From the NCBI GenBank assembly GCA_905339275.1, contig CAJPFK010000038.1, forward strand, positions 186,001 through 250,000: DNA of 64,000 nt. The letters run 5' to 3'. The stretch is from Methylophilaceae bacterium (GTDB lineage: Bacteria > Pseudomonadota > Gammaproteobacteria > Burkholderiales > Methylophilaceae). Below the pieces are notes generated by a model. It was given only the letters and a program-made list of their open reading frames with translations, did no database searches and was not told the origin of the DNA. The stretch's first letter is position 1, and every line of letters starts with the position of its first letter. Below are positions 50,038 to 58,500 of the stretch, in pieces. A program made the translations under genes and the position numbers.

Positions 50038-52442
50038 TAATTGGTCGCCTGATTGTAGTGCTGGGCCTGCAGATTAGGCTTCTGCCCCACCGCGTTATCC
50101 AGACATAGCTGAATCAGCGCATTCGGCGGCATCGGGCGGCCGATGTAATACCCCTGCACCTCGTCACAGCCTGTTGCCCGCAGGAAATCCAGTTGCTCCA
50201 GCGTCTCAACGCCTTCCGCCGTCACCGGAATACCCAGCGTCTTGGCCATATTGACGATTACTTTCGCCAGCGAGGCGTTTTCCTGGCTGATGGTGATGTT
50301 TTTCATGAAGGACTGGTCGATTTTCAGCCGGTCGACCGGGAACCGGCTGAGATAGCTCAGGCTGGAATAACCGGTACCGAAATCGTCCAGCGCAACATGG
50401 GTGCCCAGACCGCGAAGCAGGCCGAGCACCAGCACCGCATTCTCCATATCCGCCATCAGCGCATTTTCAGTGATTTCCACCTCAAAATCATGCGGCTCGA
50501 TGTTGTAATCCTGCAAAGCCGACAATATGCACGACACCAGGTTTTTCTGCCGGAACTGGCGTGGCGAAACATTGATGGCGATGCGTAGCGGCCTGCCCAG
50601 CGCCTCCCTGAATATCGCAGCCTGCTTACAGGCGGTCTTGATTATCCATTCGCCGATAGGCACGATCAACCCGGACTCTTCGGCCAGTGGAATGAATTCC
50701 ATGGGTGAGACATAAATGCCAGGGACACGCTGCCAGCGAATCAGCGCCTCTGCCCCCATGATGCGATTGGTCTCGAGGTCGATCTGCGGCTGGTAGAAAA
50801 GCTCGAAGCCTTCCTGTTCAATCGCAATACGCATTTCATTCTCGAGATTGAGGCGGTTGGATGCCTGCCGCTCCATTTCCGGGCTGAAAAGCTGGAAATT
50901 ATTGCGCCCAAGCTTTTTTGCCTGGTACATGGCGGTGTCGGCCTTGCGCATCAACACGGCAAGGTCTTCCCCATCATCAGGATAAACGCAAATACCGATA
51001 CTGGCAGTCACGTGCAGTTGGTGATTACTTGCCACCACAGTCGGTTCAAATGCCTTGATGACTTTCTTGAATACAACGTTCGTGCCGTCTGGATGATCGA
51101 TGTTCGGCAAAAGGAAGGCGAATTCATCACCGCCCATGCGCGCTATGCTGTCCGACACGCGGACGCTGTTGATGAGCCTGGAGCCGACCTCCTGCAACAG
51201 CAAGTCGCCGATATGGTGGCCCAGTGAGTCGTTGATGTTCTTGAAGTGATCGACATCCAGCAAGGCAATCGCCACTTTCTGCTTGTGCCGTTTTGCATGC
51301 TCGATCGCCACCCTGACACGATCATTGAACAGGGTGCGGTTGGGCAAACCCGTCAGTGCGTCATGCAGGGCGATATGCCGGATATGTTCCTCGGACCGCT
51401 TCTGTTCGGAAATGTCGTAGGCGACGCTGAGATAGCCATACACCTGGTAGTCGTTGTCCCGCAGCTCAGTGAGCGATACCCGCACCGGGAATCTCGAGCC
51501 GCCCTTGCGGATATAGGTCCACTCATGCTCGTCGGGCAGGCCGGCGCGCGCCTTTGCGACAAACACCTCGAACCCCGGTTCGATCTTGTAGCCCAATTCC
51601 TTGCTTAATTCTTCCGCCCGCTGTGCAATTTCGTCCCTGTCATGCAACATCGGAAGGGTGAATTTCCCGATCAGGTCCGCTTCCTCATACCAGAGCATGC
51701 GCTGGGCGGCATTGTTCATGGTGATGATGTTACCTGCCTTGTCGGTGGCAATGATGGAGTAGGAAACGCTGTCGATGATCGCCGACTGGAACCGCTCGGC
51801 ATGAATCAGCTCATTTTCCGTGCGTTTCTTTTCCGTAATGTCGCGCACAGTGAGCGCAATACCGTCCGCAAGCCTGGTCAACTGGCAACCCAGCCATTTG
51901 GCCTTGCATTTACCGTCTCCCGGCGCGAATTCATAGGTTTCGGGATGCCCGGTTCTCACGACCTCTATGCAACGATCGAGCGATTTACGGTCTTCGAGGA
52001 GAAAAAAGCCGCCGTAAAGCAGGCGGCCGATAAAATTTTCCTGATCTTCCGATATCAGGTTGCAGGCGTGGTAATTCAGATAGCCGCAGCGGAAATCGAT
52101 AATCTCGCCCTGGGCATCGCGAACGGCTTCGAAAATAAAGAATGCATCGTGATTGCTCTCGGTCGCGGCAAGGAACCTTGCTTCCGTCACATGCAGTTGT
52201 TCCTGCAACTCGAGCATCTGGCGCGCAAACGCGCCTGTTCTTTTGCGAGCCACCCAGAAAAATGCAACTATCAGCAAAGCAACGACAATGCTTGTGCCGA
52301 GCAGGATGTTGCGTTCGATGAGCGCCGGGGTTTCCACCATCCAGACCATGGCGGCGATCAGGACCAGCAGCATGAGCAGGCCGAAGCCAAACAAAACGAG
52401 GATCGAACTGGAAATTTTTAGTAAAGATATGAAATTTTTCAT
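50034..52442 (-). CDS. PAS-PAS-GGDEF-EAL c-di-GMP turnover protein
   Basis: 802 residues: two N-terminal membrane segments (about 12-33 and 43-64), two PAS-like domains (about 90-205 and 215-340), GGDEF (about 365-520) and EAL (about 540-785). The GGDEF motif is MGGDEF with an upstream RVSD inhibitory site. EAL motifs EALIRW, INVSPRQF, EITENAL, DDFGTGYSSLSYL, AEGVET and QGYYIG are intact, so both activities are possible. The 3' end overlaps the convergent iclR gene by 4 bp. Confidence 0.9.
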   Translation of the reverse strand: MKNFISLLKISSSILVLFGFGLLMLLVLIAAMVWMVETPALIERNILLGTSIVVALLIVAFFWVARKRTGAFARQMLELQEQLHVTEARFLAATESNHDAFFIFEAVRDAQGEIIDFRCGYLNYHACNLISEDQENFIGRLLYGGFFLLEDRKSLDRCIEVVRTGHPETYEFAPGDGKCKAKWLGCQLTRLADGIALTVRDITEKKRTENELIHAERFQSAIIDSVSYSIIATDKAGNIITMNNAAQRMLWYEEADLIGKFTLPMLHDRDEIAQRAEELSKELGYKIEPGFEVFVAKARAGLPDEHEWTYIRKGGSRFPVRVSLTELRDNDYQVYGYLSVAYDISEQKRSEEHIRHIALHDALTGLPNRTLFNDRVRVAIEHAKRHKQKVAIALLDVDHFKNINDSLGHHIGDLLLQEVGSRLINSVRVSDSIARMGGDEFAFLLPNIDHPDGTNVVFKKVIKAFEPTVVASNHQLHVTASIGICVYPDDGEDLAVLMRKADTAMYQAKKLGRNNFQLFSPEMERQASNRLNLENEMRIAIEQEGFELFYQPQIDLETNRIMGAEALIRWQRVPGIYVSPMEFIPLAEESGLIVPIGEWIIKTACKQAAIFREALGRPLRIAINVSPRQFRQKNLVSCILSALQDYNIEPHDFEVEITENALMADMENAVLVLGLLRGLGTHVALDDFGTGYSSLSYLSRFPVDRLKIDQSFMKNITISQENASLAKVIVNMAKTLGIPVTAEGVETLEQLDFLRATGCDEVQGYYIGRPMPPNALIQLCLDNAVGQKPNLQAQHYNQATNY

Positions 52443-52580
52443 CAGATCAATGTGTTCATTTCTGGCGTCGAATTGAAGTTCTTCCAGCTCTATTAATTAT
52501 GGGCATGCAACCCCATCAATGCGCTACATCATCAAAATAAGGGTGACATGGCATTTTTATAACACATATCCAGGCAAACG

Positions 52581-53795
52581 CTAAATTCCCAGTTCCTCCA
52601 CCCATGCCAACGCGGCAATATGGCAGTCATTTACCTTGTTCGGATCATACTGCAGCGAATCGGCCAACATCACAATTCGATGACGGTCGGCATCTTCGCA
52701 GGCTTCTGCCAATTGCAGGAATGGCCCATAGATGCCTTGGCGGTCCATTAGCGCCTCGGTAACCGCATCCGGCAACTGGACTTTTTCCAGCACTTTTTCC
52801 ATCGGCATTTCCAGTATGGCATCCAGCATCGAGAAAACACCGACAATAAACAGATTGTCCCGCTCGTGTTTGTCGAAATAGCTCATGCCAAGAAGCTCGG
52901 TCAGACGCCCGCGCGTCACCGACGTCTTCATCAAGGCGGGAGATGTCGCATTCTCGCCGGCCGTGACCATGAGCAATGTCAGCCAGCGATACAATTGCCT
53001 GCGGCCCAGGATCGAGAGCGCATGCCCGATGGACTGGATCTCGCAGGAAAGACCGAAACCGACGGAATTGATATAGCGCAGCAATTTGAACGTGAGGGCG
53101 GCATCCCGTTTGAAGCCGGCCTCGATCTGGCGATTATCCGCATCGTGACTCAGCATGTTGAGGATTTCGAGCACGCTGGTATAGGAAGGGTTGATCACTT
53201 TCGCACTCAGGGTCTCCGGCCTGGCGAAATAAAAACCCTGATAAAACTTGAATCCTATCTTCTGGCAGGCCTCGAACTCTTCCAGCGTTTCCACTTTTTC
53301 CGCTACCAGGTTGGCAGAAAGCACGCTGTATTGCTGGAACAATCTGGCGGCTTCCTGAATACCAACGGCAAGAATGTCGATCTTGATGAAATTGGCGCAT
53401 GAAAGCAGCGGCTCGGAATGGCTGGTCAGCATGGGGTTATCCAGCGAAATCTGATAGCCATGGCCTTGCAGCTCCTTGCAGCGGGCCAGTACGGCTTCGT
53501 TCGGCACAACCACTCTCAATATTTCCAATACCGTGCGCTTGGGTGGCAGCAGTTCGATCAGGTCACCCATCAGCATCTCTTCATTGACATTGATGAATGC
53601 AAACTTGTCGCCAAGCAGCCATTGGGAACCCATGTCGTTCAGGGTATTCACCAGTACGCGCGAACATGCCTTGATGTCATCCTCGATCACTGCATTTTCG
53701 GCCTCGGCATTATGGCGGAATAACAGCTCATAGCCCATGATGGCCTGGTCTTTATCGAGAATGGGCTGGCGCCCAATAAAGGCTTCTTCATGCAT
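52581..53795 (-). CDS. EAL-HDOD signalling protein with degenerate EAL domain
   Basis: 404 residues of the YuxH/CdgJ type: EAL-like domain (about 1-200) and HDOD domain (about 205-395). Key catalytic motifs have drifted: YELLFR in place of EALxR and SLDNPM in place of DDFGTG, while VAEKVET and QGFYFARPE remain. It is probably a non-enzymatic c-di-GMP or protein-interaction module. A sigma-28-type promoter lies about 110 bp upstream, and the flagellar motD gene is next, pointing to motility control. Confidence 0.85.
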   Translation of the reverse strand: MHEEAFIGRQPILDKDQAIMGYELLFRHNAEAENAVIEDDIKACSRVLVNTLNDMGSQWLLGDKFAFINVNEEMLMGDLIELLPPKRTVLEILRVVVPNEAVLARCKELQGHGYQISLDNPMLTSHSEPLLSCANFIKIDILAVGIQEAARLFQQYSVLSANLVAEKVETLEEFEACQKIGFKFYQGFYFARPETLSAKVINPSYTSVLEILNMLSHDADNRQIEAGFKRDAALTFKLLRYINSVGFGLSCEIQSIGHALSILGRRQLYRWLTLLMVTAGENATSPALMKTSVTRGRLTELLGMSYFDKHERDNLFIVGVFSMLDAILEMPMEKVLEKVQLPDAVTEALMDRQGIYGPFLQLAEACEDADRHRIVMLADSLQYDPNKVNDCHIAALAWVEELGI

Positions 53796-53904
53796 TTTTC
53801 AATTTCTCTCTATCAATGGGAGTTACGCTGGCTGGCGGACTCATCCCCTATACTAACGAACAGCTTTCTTCGGCATAAGCTGAATAGCGTTGTGTTTAAC
53901 AGCT

Positions 53905-53932
53905 ATATCGGCTTTATGGCCGCTTATATTTA
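53905..53932 (-). promoter_or_regulatory. Sigma-28 (FliA)-type promoter of the EAL-HDOD gene
   Basis: On the minus strand: TAAA (-35 region TAAATATA, 53932-53925), 16 bases from TAAA, then GCCGATAT (53912-53905). The FliA consensus is TAAA-N15-GCCGATAA, so -10 matches 7 of 8 and spacing is one longer. It overlaps the motD stop region and gives a leader of about 100 nt. Confidence 0.6.
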
Positions 53933-54732
53933 ATTTCCGCCCCATCATTCGCGGATTCCGGCGTGTCATACAGGACCATGATGGAGACGCGGCGATTCTT
54001 CGCCCGGCCTTCCGCTGTCTCATTATCCGTCACGGGTTGCGAAGAGCCGTAGCCGACGGCGCTCAGACGATGCTCGGCAACTCCGTTCAGGGCGAGCAGC
54101 CGCACTACGCTGCTCGCCCTGACGGCGGATAGCTCCCAGTTGGAATAAAAAAGATAGTTGTGTATGGGAAAGGTATCGGTATGCCCTTCCACCTGGATCG
54201 CATGGGGCTTATCAACCAGCAAGGCCGCAACTTCAAGCAGCGGTTCAAGCGATGAATTCTCCAGCTCGGCCGAGCCCGGCGCAAACAGGATGCTGCTCTC
54301 GATATCGATGCGTATGCCCCGATTGTTCTGAACAACCCGCACCTTGCCCTGGTCGCTGAGCGATGACAAGGCCCTGGAAACATCGAGCGCCATCGCGGTC
54401 ATCGCCTCGCGTTCACGCAGCCATTTATCGTTTCTTGACTTCAATGCAGGGAACGGCTTGATGAAAGAAGAACCCATCTGCAGTTTTTTCGGCTCATACG
54501 CCCCTCCGGGCGACGAAGTGCCCTCCTGCTCGATATTCTGCACAGCCCTGGTGGTGCCAAAAGCACTGCCGAGCGAGTTGGCGAGTTGCTCGTATTTGTT
54601 CTGGTTAACGGCGGAAACGGCATACATCACGACGAAGAAAGCGAACAGCAAGGTAATGAAATCGGCGTAGGAAACCAGCCACCGGTCATGATTCTCGCGC
54701 TCGACCTCGAATTTCCTGGGGCGTGACGACAT
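53914..54732 (-). CDS. motD: Flagellar motor stator protein MotD
   Basis: 272 residues. One N-terminal membrane helix with the essential aspartate (SYADFITLLFAFFVVMYAVS, Asp about 22), and a periplasmic OmpA-like peptidoglycan-binding domain (about 140-250, VEGHTDTFPIHN, NWELSAVRASSVVRLL). It pairs with MotC 20 bp upstream. The motCD position behind fliA in the flhF-flhG-fliA run identifies this second stator type rather than motAB. Confidence 0.92.
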   Translation of the reverse strand: MSSRPRKFEVERENHDRWLVSYADFITLLFAFFVVMYAVSAVNQNKYEQLANSLGSAFGTTRAVQNIEQEGTSSPGGAYEPKKLQMGSSFIKPFPALKSRNDKWLREREAMTAMALDVSRALSSLSDQGKVRVVQNNRGIRIDIESSILFAPGSAELENSSLEPLLEVAALLVDKPHAIQVEGHTDTFPIHNYLFYSNWELSAVRASSVVRLLALNGVAEHRLSAVGYGSSQPVTDNETAEGRAKNRRVSIMVLYDTPESANDGAEIKYKRP

Positions 54733-54751
54733 ATATCAGGGCGCCTGCCAG

Positions 54752-55492
54752 CTAACTCGTATATCCAGCCAGACGGTCTGCCAGCAGGCGGGGATGATCG
54801 CCGTTGGCGATGGCAACCAATGCATCCACCAGCATCTCGCGTCGCGTGACTTCTGTCTGGATATGGTTGCGTAACTTGTAGGCGATGGGCAGGAACACCA
54901 GATTGGCAAAACCCACCCCGTAAATAGTGGCAACGAAAGCCACCGCAATGCCGCTACCCAGCATGTCGGGGTCGGAGAGGTTTTCCATGACATGAATCAG
55001 CCCCAGCACCGCGCCGATGATGCCGATAGTCGGCGCGTAGCCGCCGGCAGAATCCCATATCTTGGCGGCGTTGCGCAGATTGGCTTCGTAGTGGTCCAGG
55101 TCGATGTGGCATATCTCCTGGATTTTCTCTGCGGGGGTACCGTCTATCATCAGCCTCAACCCTTTCTTGATGAAAGGGTCCTGTTCCGAACTCATCTGGG
55201 ACTCGAGCCGCAATATGCCCTCCTTGCGCACGAGCATGGTCCACATGCTGATTTTCCTGGAGAGCGCCTGCTTGTCATTTTCCGGCGGCACGAATATCCA
55301 GCGCAGCATTTTGACGCCGAGAATGAAATGATCCAGTTTGCTTTGCAGCAGCACCGCACCCATGGTGCCGAGAAAAACGATGACGAATGCTGCAGGTTGT
55401 ACCAGCGAACCGACGCTGCCGCCTTCCAGCGCCTGCCCGGCCAGAATCGCGGTAAGCGCTAGCGCCAGGCCAATTAAGCTACCCCAGTCCAT
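54752..55492 (-). CDS. motC: Flagellar motor stator protein MotC
   Basis: 246 residues of the MotA/ExbB family with four membrane segments (about 7-24, 33-50, 147-170 and 182-202) and a cytoplasmic loop that contacts FliG. Conserved GGYAPTIGIIGAVLGLIHVMENLSDPDMLGSGIAVAFVATIYGVGFANLVFLP spans the last two helices, split over several segments. Overlaps fliA by 19 bp, indicating coupling. Confidence 0.92.
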   Translation of the reverse strand: MDWGSLIGLALALTAILAGQALEGGSVGSLVQPAAFVIVFLGTMGAVLLQSKLDHFILGVKMLRWIFVPPENDKQALSRKISMWTMLVRKEGILRLESQMSSEQDPFIKKGLRLMIDGTPAEKIQEICHIDLDHYEANLRNAAKIWDSAGGYAPTIGIIGAVLGLIHVMENLSDPDMLGSGIAVAFVATIYGVGFANLVFLPIAYKLRNHIQTEVTRREMLVDALVAIANGDHPRLLADRLAGYTS

Positions 55493-56208
55493 GCCTGTTC
55501 TTTTAATTTGGCACGCAACCTGGCAATCGCCTGGCTATGCATCTGGCAGACACGCGATTCCGACACATTCAATACAGCGCCGATTTCCTTGAGGTTAAGC
55601 TCCTGTTCGTAATACAGGCCCATTAACAGCTTTTCGCGTTCGGGCAGCGAGTCGATCATGTCGGCCAGTGCCTCCTTGAAGCCTTCCGACTCCAGGGCAT
55701 GGAGAGGATCGCTATCCCCATCATGCAGGAAACGGTCGAGAAAATGGTCGCCACCATCGCTTTCATGGAAATCCTCGTAATAGACCAGTTGGTGACCCGT
55801 GCAATCGCCCAGCATTTCGTAGTATTCATCCAGCGAGCATTTCAGGTGCTTCGCCACTTCCGTCTCGCTGGGCGCGCGGCCGTACTGTTGCTCAAGCGAA
55901 TTGATGGCTTCTTCCACCTGGCGCATTTTCTTGCGCAGCCCGCGCGGCAGCCAATCGGCGCTGCGCAGCTCATCCAGCATGGCGCCATGTATGCGTTGCG
56001 AGGCATAAGTCTCGAACTGAGCGCCGTGGGTATCCTCATAGTGATTGACTGCGCTGAGCAGACCCATCATGCCGGCCTGTATCAGATCATCGACCTCGAC
56101 GCTGGGCGGCAGCCTGGCTTTCAGACGGTAGGCGAGTTTTTTGACAAGCGGCGCATGCTTCTTGAGCAAATCGTCCTTCTGGTCATGTTTTCCGTTCATG
56201 TTGTACAT
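55474..56208 (-). CDS. fliA: RNA polymerase sigma-28 factor FliA
   Basis: 244 residues. Region 2 (KKLAYRLKARLPPSVEVDDLIQ, MLDELRSADWLPRG), region 3 (SETEVAKHL) and region 4 (LNLKEIGAVLNVSESRVCQMHSQA) are complete. It directs late flagellar and chemotaxis genes. Likely targets in the window are cheY and the EAL-HDOD gene, each preceded by GCCGATA-type sites. No anti-sigma FlgM is in view. Confidence 0.95.
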   Translation of the reverse strand: MYNMNGKHDQKDDLLKKHAPLVKKLAYRLKARLPPSVEVDDLIQAGMMGLLSAVNHYEDTHGAQFETYASQRIHGAMLDELRSADWLPRGLRKKMRQVEEAINSLEQQYGRAPSETEVAKHLKCSLDEYYEMLGDCTGHQLVYYEDFHESDGGDHFLDRFLHDGDSDPLHALESEGFKEALADMIDSLPEREKLLMGLYYEQELNLKEIGAVLNVSESRVCQMHSQAIARLRAKLKEQAWTGVA

Positions 56209-56231
56209 AATTCAACCTTCCTTAATACAGG

Positions 56232-57050
56232 CTAGCTTGTAACATACGTGTGATGACCGTAATCCAGTTTTTGCGCCAATTCCTTGAACGCGGCTGAAGC
56301 CAGCGCCATCGGGAATGCCTCGACGACAGCACGACCGAGCCTGGCTGCGCGGTTCAGGTATTCATCCGGGGGAATAGCTCCCATGAAATCCAGCTTCACT
56401 GCCAGATAGCGGCGCGCCACCTGGGACAGGTTGCGGAATACGCTTTCAGCCTGCGCCGCATCAACACCCGTCACCAGGATGCCGAACGAGCGGCAGCCAA
56501 GCTGGCTGTAGGCCTGCTTGATCAGGCGATAAGCCTGTTTGATGGCATCCGGCTTGTTGTTGAGCTGAATGACGATCTCACCTTCATTCAGTATCGGCAA
56601 CGGCAAGGTATCGTCGCTGGTGAGTTCGGCATCGACCAGCAGGACGTCGTACTGGCGTGCAAGGCTGTCGACCAGCGAATTCAGCAACAGGCAGGCCTGC
56701 TCGTCGAGGCCGGCCCGCAATTGCTTGACAGTCATCAGGTTGGAAACGGAGAAGCCCTGGTTATTGCGCCGGATAGCCGCTTTTAGCGAGGCTTTCCGTT
56801 CTGCGACTGCTACCAGCGTACTCAGGCCGATGGCGCCATAGGTTTGAACAAACTGCTGCGAATCGGCATTGACAACGAGCACCTCGCTGCCGGATTGCTG
56901 CAGGGAAACGGCCAGATTGGTCAGAATGCGGGATTTTTCCTGGCCGGATGTGGCGGACAGCACCGAGATAACCCTGGGCTGCGGACCGGCCATGATGCGG
57001 CGCAAGCCGACGGCCTGGTCATCGTATCGGCTGGTGTAGAGATTATCCAA
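56232..57050 (-). CDS. flhG: FlhG-type MinD-like ATPase with an altered P-loop
   Basis: 272 residues, located between flhF and fliA as usual for FlhG (FleN/YlxH), which limits flagellar number. The fold is MinD-like (LTNLAVSLQQSGSEVLVVNADSQQ; LLVDAELTSDDTLPL). The P-loop is atypical: SATSGQEKSRI replaces the deviant Walker A KGGVGKT, so the signature first lysine and glycine pair are missing while the K-S end remains. ATP binding or dimerisation may differ from canonical FlhG. Overlaps flhF by 8 bp. Confidence 0.85.
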   Translation of the reverse strand: MDNLYTSRYDDQAVGLRRIMAGPQPRVISVLSATSGQEKSRILTNLAVSLQQSGSEVLVVNADSQQFVQTYGAIGLSTLVAVAERKASLKAAIRRNNQGFSVSNLMTVKQLRAGLDEQACLLLNSLVDSLARQYDVLLVDAELTSDDTLPLPILNEGEIVIQLNNKPDAIKQAYRLIKQAYSQLGCRSFGILVTGVDAAQAESVFRNLSQVARRYLAVKLDFMGAIPPDEYLNRAARLGRAVVEAFPMALASAAFKELAQKLDYGHHTYVTS

Positions 57051-58500
57051 GGCTCAGTTCCTCCGGTGACATTTGCGCCGCATGCGCCATCAGCAACGGC
57101 AAATCCTCATCGCGGAACTGGAAGTGTTTTCCGCCAGCGGTTTTCCTCAGTTTGAAGGCATGATGCACCAGCAGCTTCTTGTTCGCCATGTGCAAATCCT
57201 CAGGCACGCGCTGACCGTTCGCGACGTAATAAAGCCGGAGCTTTTCGCGGATGATGACATCCAGTGCGCTGCCAATAGTCGCGGCCTCGTCCATCTTGGT
57301 GACGATGCAGCCGGCCAATCCCTTGCCGCGATAGGCGCTGACGACATCCATCAGGGTTTCGCCGGTGCTGGTGGCATTCACGCAAAGCAGGCGCTTGATG
57401 TTGCTGCCGGCATTGGTCAGCATGGCAATCTGCTCGGCCACCATCTCGTCGCGCTGGTTGACGCCAACGGTGTCGATCAGGATCGTGTGCTTGCCCTTCA
57501 ATTCCTCCAGCGCGATTTTCAGGTCGGCCTCGTCCTTGACGGCATGCACCATGACGCCAAGAATCTTGCCGTAGATGCGTAATTGCTCGTGACCGCCGAT
57601 ACGATAGGCATCGGTGGTGATCAGGCCGAGTTTGCCGGGGCCGTGCTTCATGACAAAACGCGCCGCCAGTTTGGCTGTGGTCGTGGTCTTGCCGACGCCG
57701 GTAGGGCCGATCAGGGCAAAAACACCGCCTTGATCCAGTACTTCGCTTTCATCCGCAATGGTACTGAGATTCTTCTCCAATACCGATTTTGCCCAATTGA
57801 CTGCGCTCTCCTGCGTCTGCCGGGGCGGCAGGTTTTCGGTAATCTGGCGTGACAGGCTGGCGCCAAAGCCGGCGCTGAGCATCCTGCGCAACAGCACGGA
57901 AGTCGTCGGGTCGCGGCGCTGCATGTTCTCCCAGACCAGCTCCGATAGTTGCGATTCGATCACGCCGCGCATCGAGCGCATTTCCGACATTAGCTTTTCC
58001 AGCTCTTGCGGCGATTGCAGGTTCTGTGGTGCCGGAGCCACTGCAGGCCTGATGGCCGGCTTGACATCGGCAGGCCTGGTCACCAGCGGCTTGGCTGCGA
58101 CGACGGCCGGCGCACTTGTCTCTACCGGCGGTTTCTGCACGGCAGGCCTGGCGAATACCGGATCGATCTCGTGCAAACGGCTATTGCGGCTGGCAAAAGC
58201 CTCCAGAGTCTCAGGCGGGAGCGCCTCGTCATCGAATGCAGCATCATCCTGAAACACCAGCTTACTGGGCCGGCTTGCCGGCGCCGCCTTGGCGGTGGGG
58301 TTCACCGGCTTCCTGGCAGCGCCGAAACTTAGCGACTCGCCGGCGACCAGGTTATCCATTTCGTCACCGTCCAGCGCCAGAATCTCATTGCCGCCGTTAA
58401 CGGCCTTGTTGGAGAGGATCACCGCATCCGGGCCCAATGCCTTTTTTACCATGGCAAGGGCTTCGCGGGAGTTGCTGGCGAAAAATCGTTTAACGTTCAT
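57043..58500 (-). CDS. flhF: Flagellar SRP-like GTPase FlhF
   Basis: 485 residues: N-terminal B domain (MNVKRFFASNSREALAMVKKALG), a long alanine/proline-rich linker (about 75-190), and NG GTPase domains with GPTGVGKTTTTAKLA, TDAYRIGGHEQL, DTVGVNQRDEM and TKMDEA. FlhF sets the polar flagellar site together with FlhG, so polar flagellation is implied. Overlaps flhA by 4 bp. Confidence 0.95.
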   Translation of the reverse strand: MNVKRFFASNSREALAMVKKALGPDAVILSNKAVNGGNEILALDGDEMDNLVAGESLSFGAARKPVNPTAKAAPASRPSKLVFQDDAAFDDEALPPETLEAFASRNSRLHEIDPVFARPAVQKPPVETSAPAVVAAKPLVTRPADVKPAIRPAVAPAPQNLQSPQELEKLMSEMRSMRGVIESQLSELVWENMQRRDPTTSVLLRRMLSAGFGASLSRQITENLPPRQTQESAVNWAKSVLEKNLSTIADESEVLDQGGVFALIGPTGVGKTTTTAKLAARFVMKHGPGKLGLITTDAYRIGGHEQLRIYGKILGVMVHAVKDEADLKIALEELKGKHTILIDTVGVNQRDEMVAEQIAMLTNAGSNIKRLLCVNATSTGETLMDVVSAYRGKGLAGCIVTKMDEAATIGSALDVIIREKLRLYYVANGQRVPEDLHMANKKLLVHHAFKLRKTAGGKHFQFRDEDLPLLMAHAAQMSPEELSLG

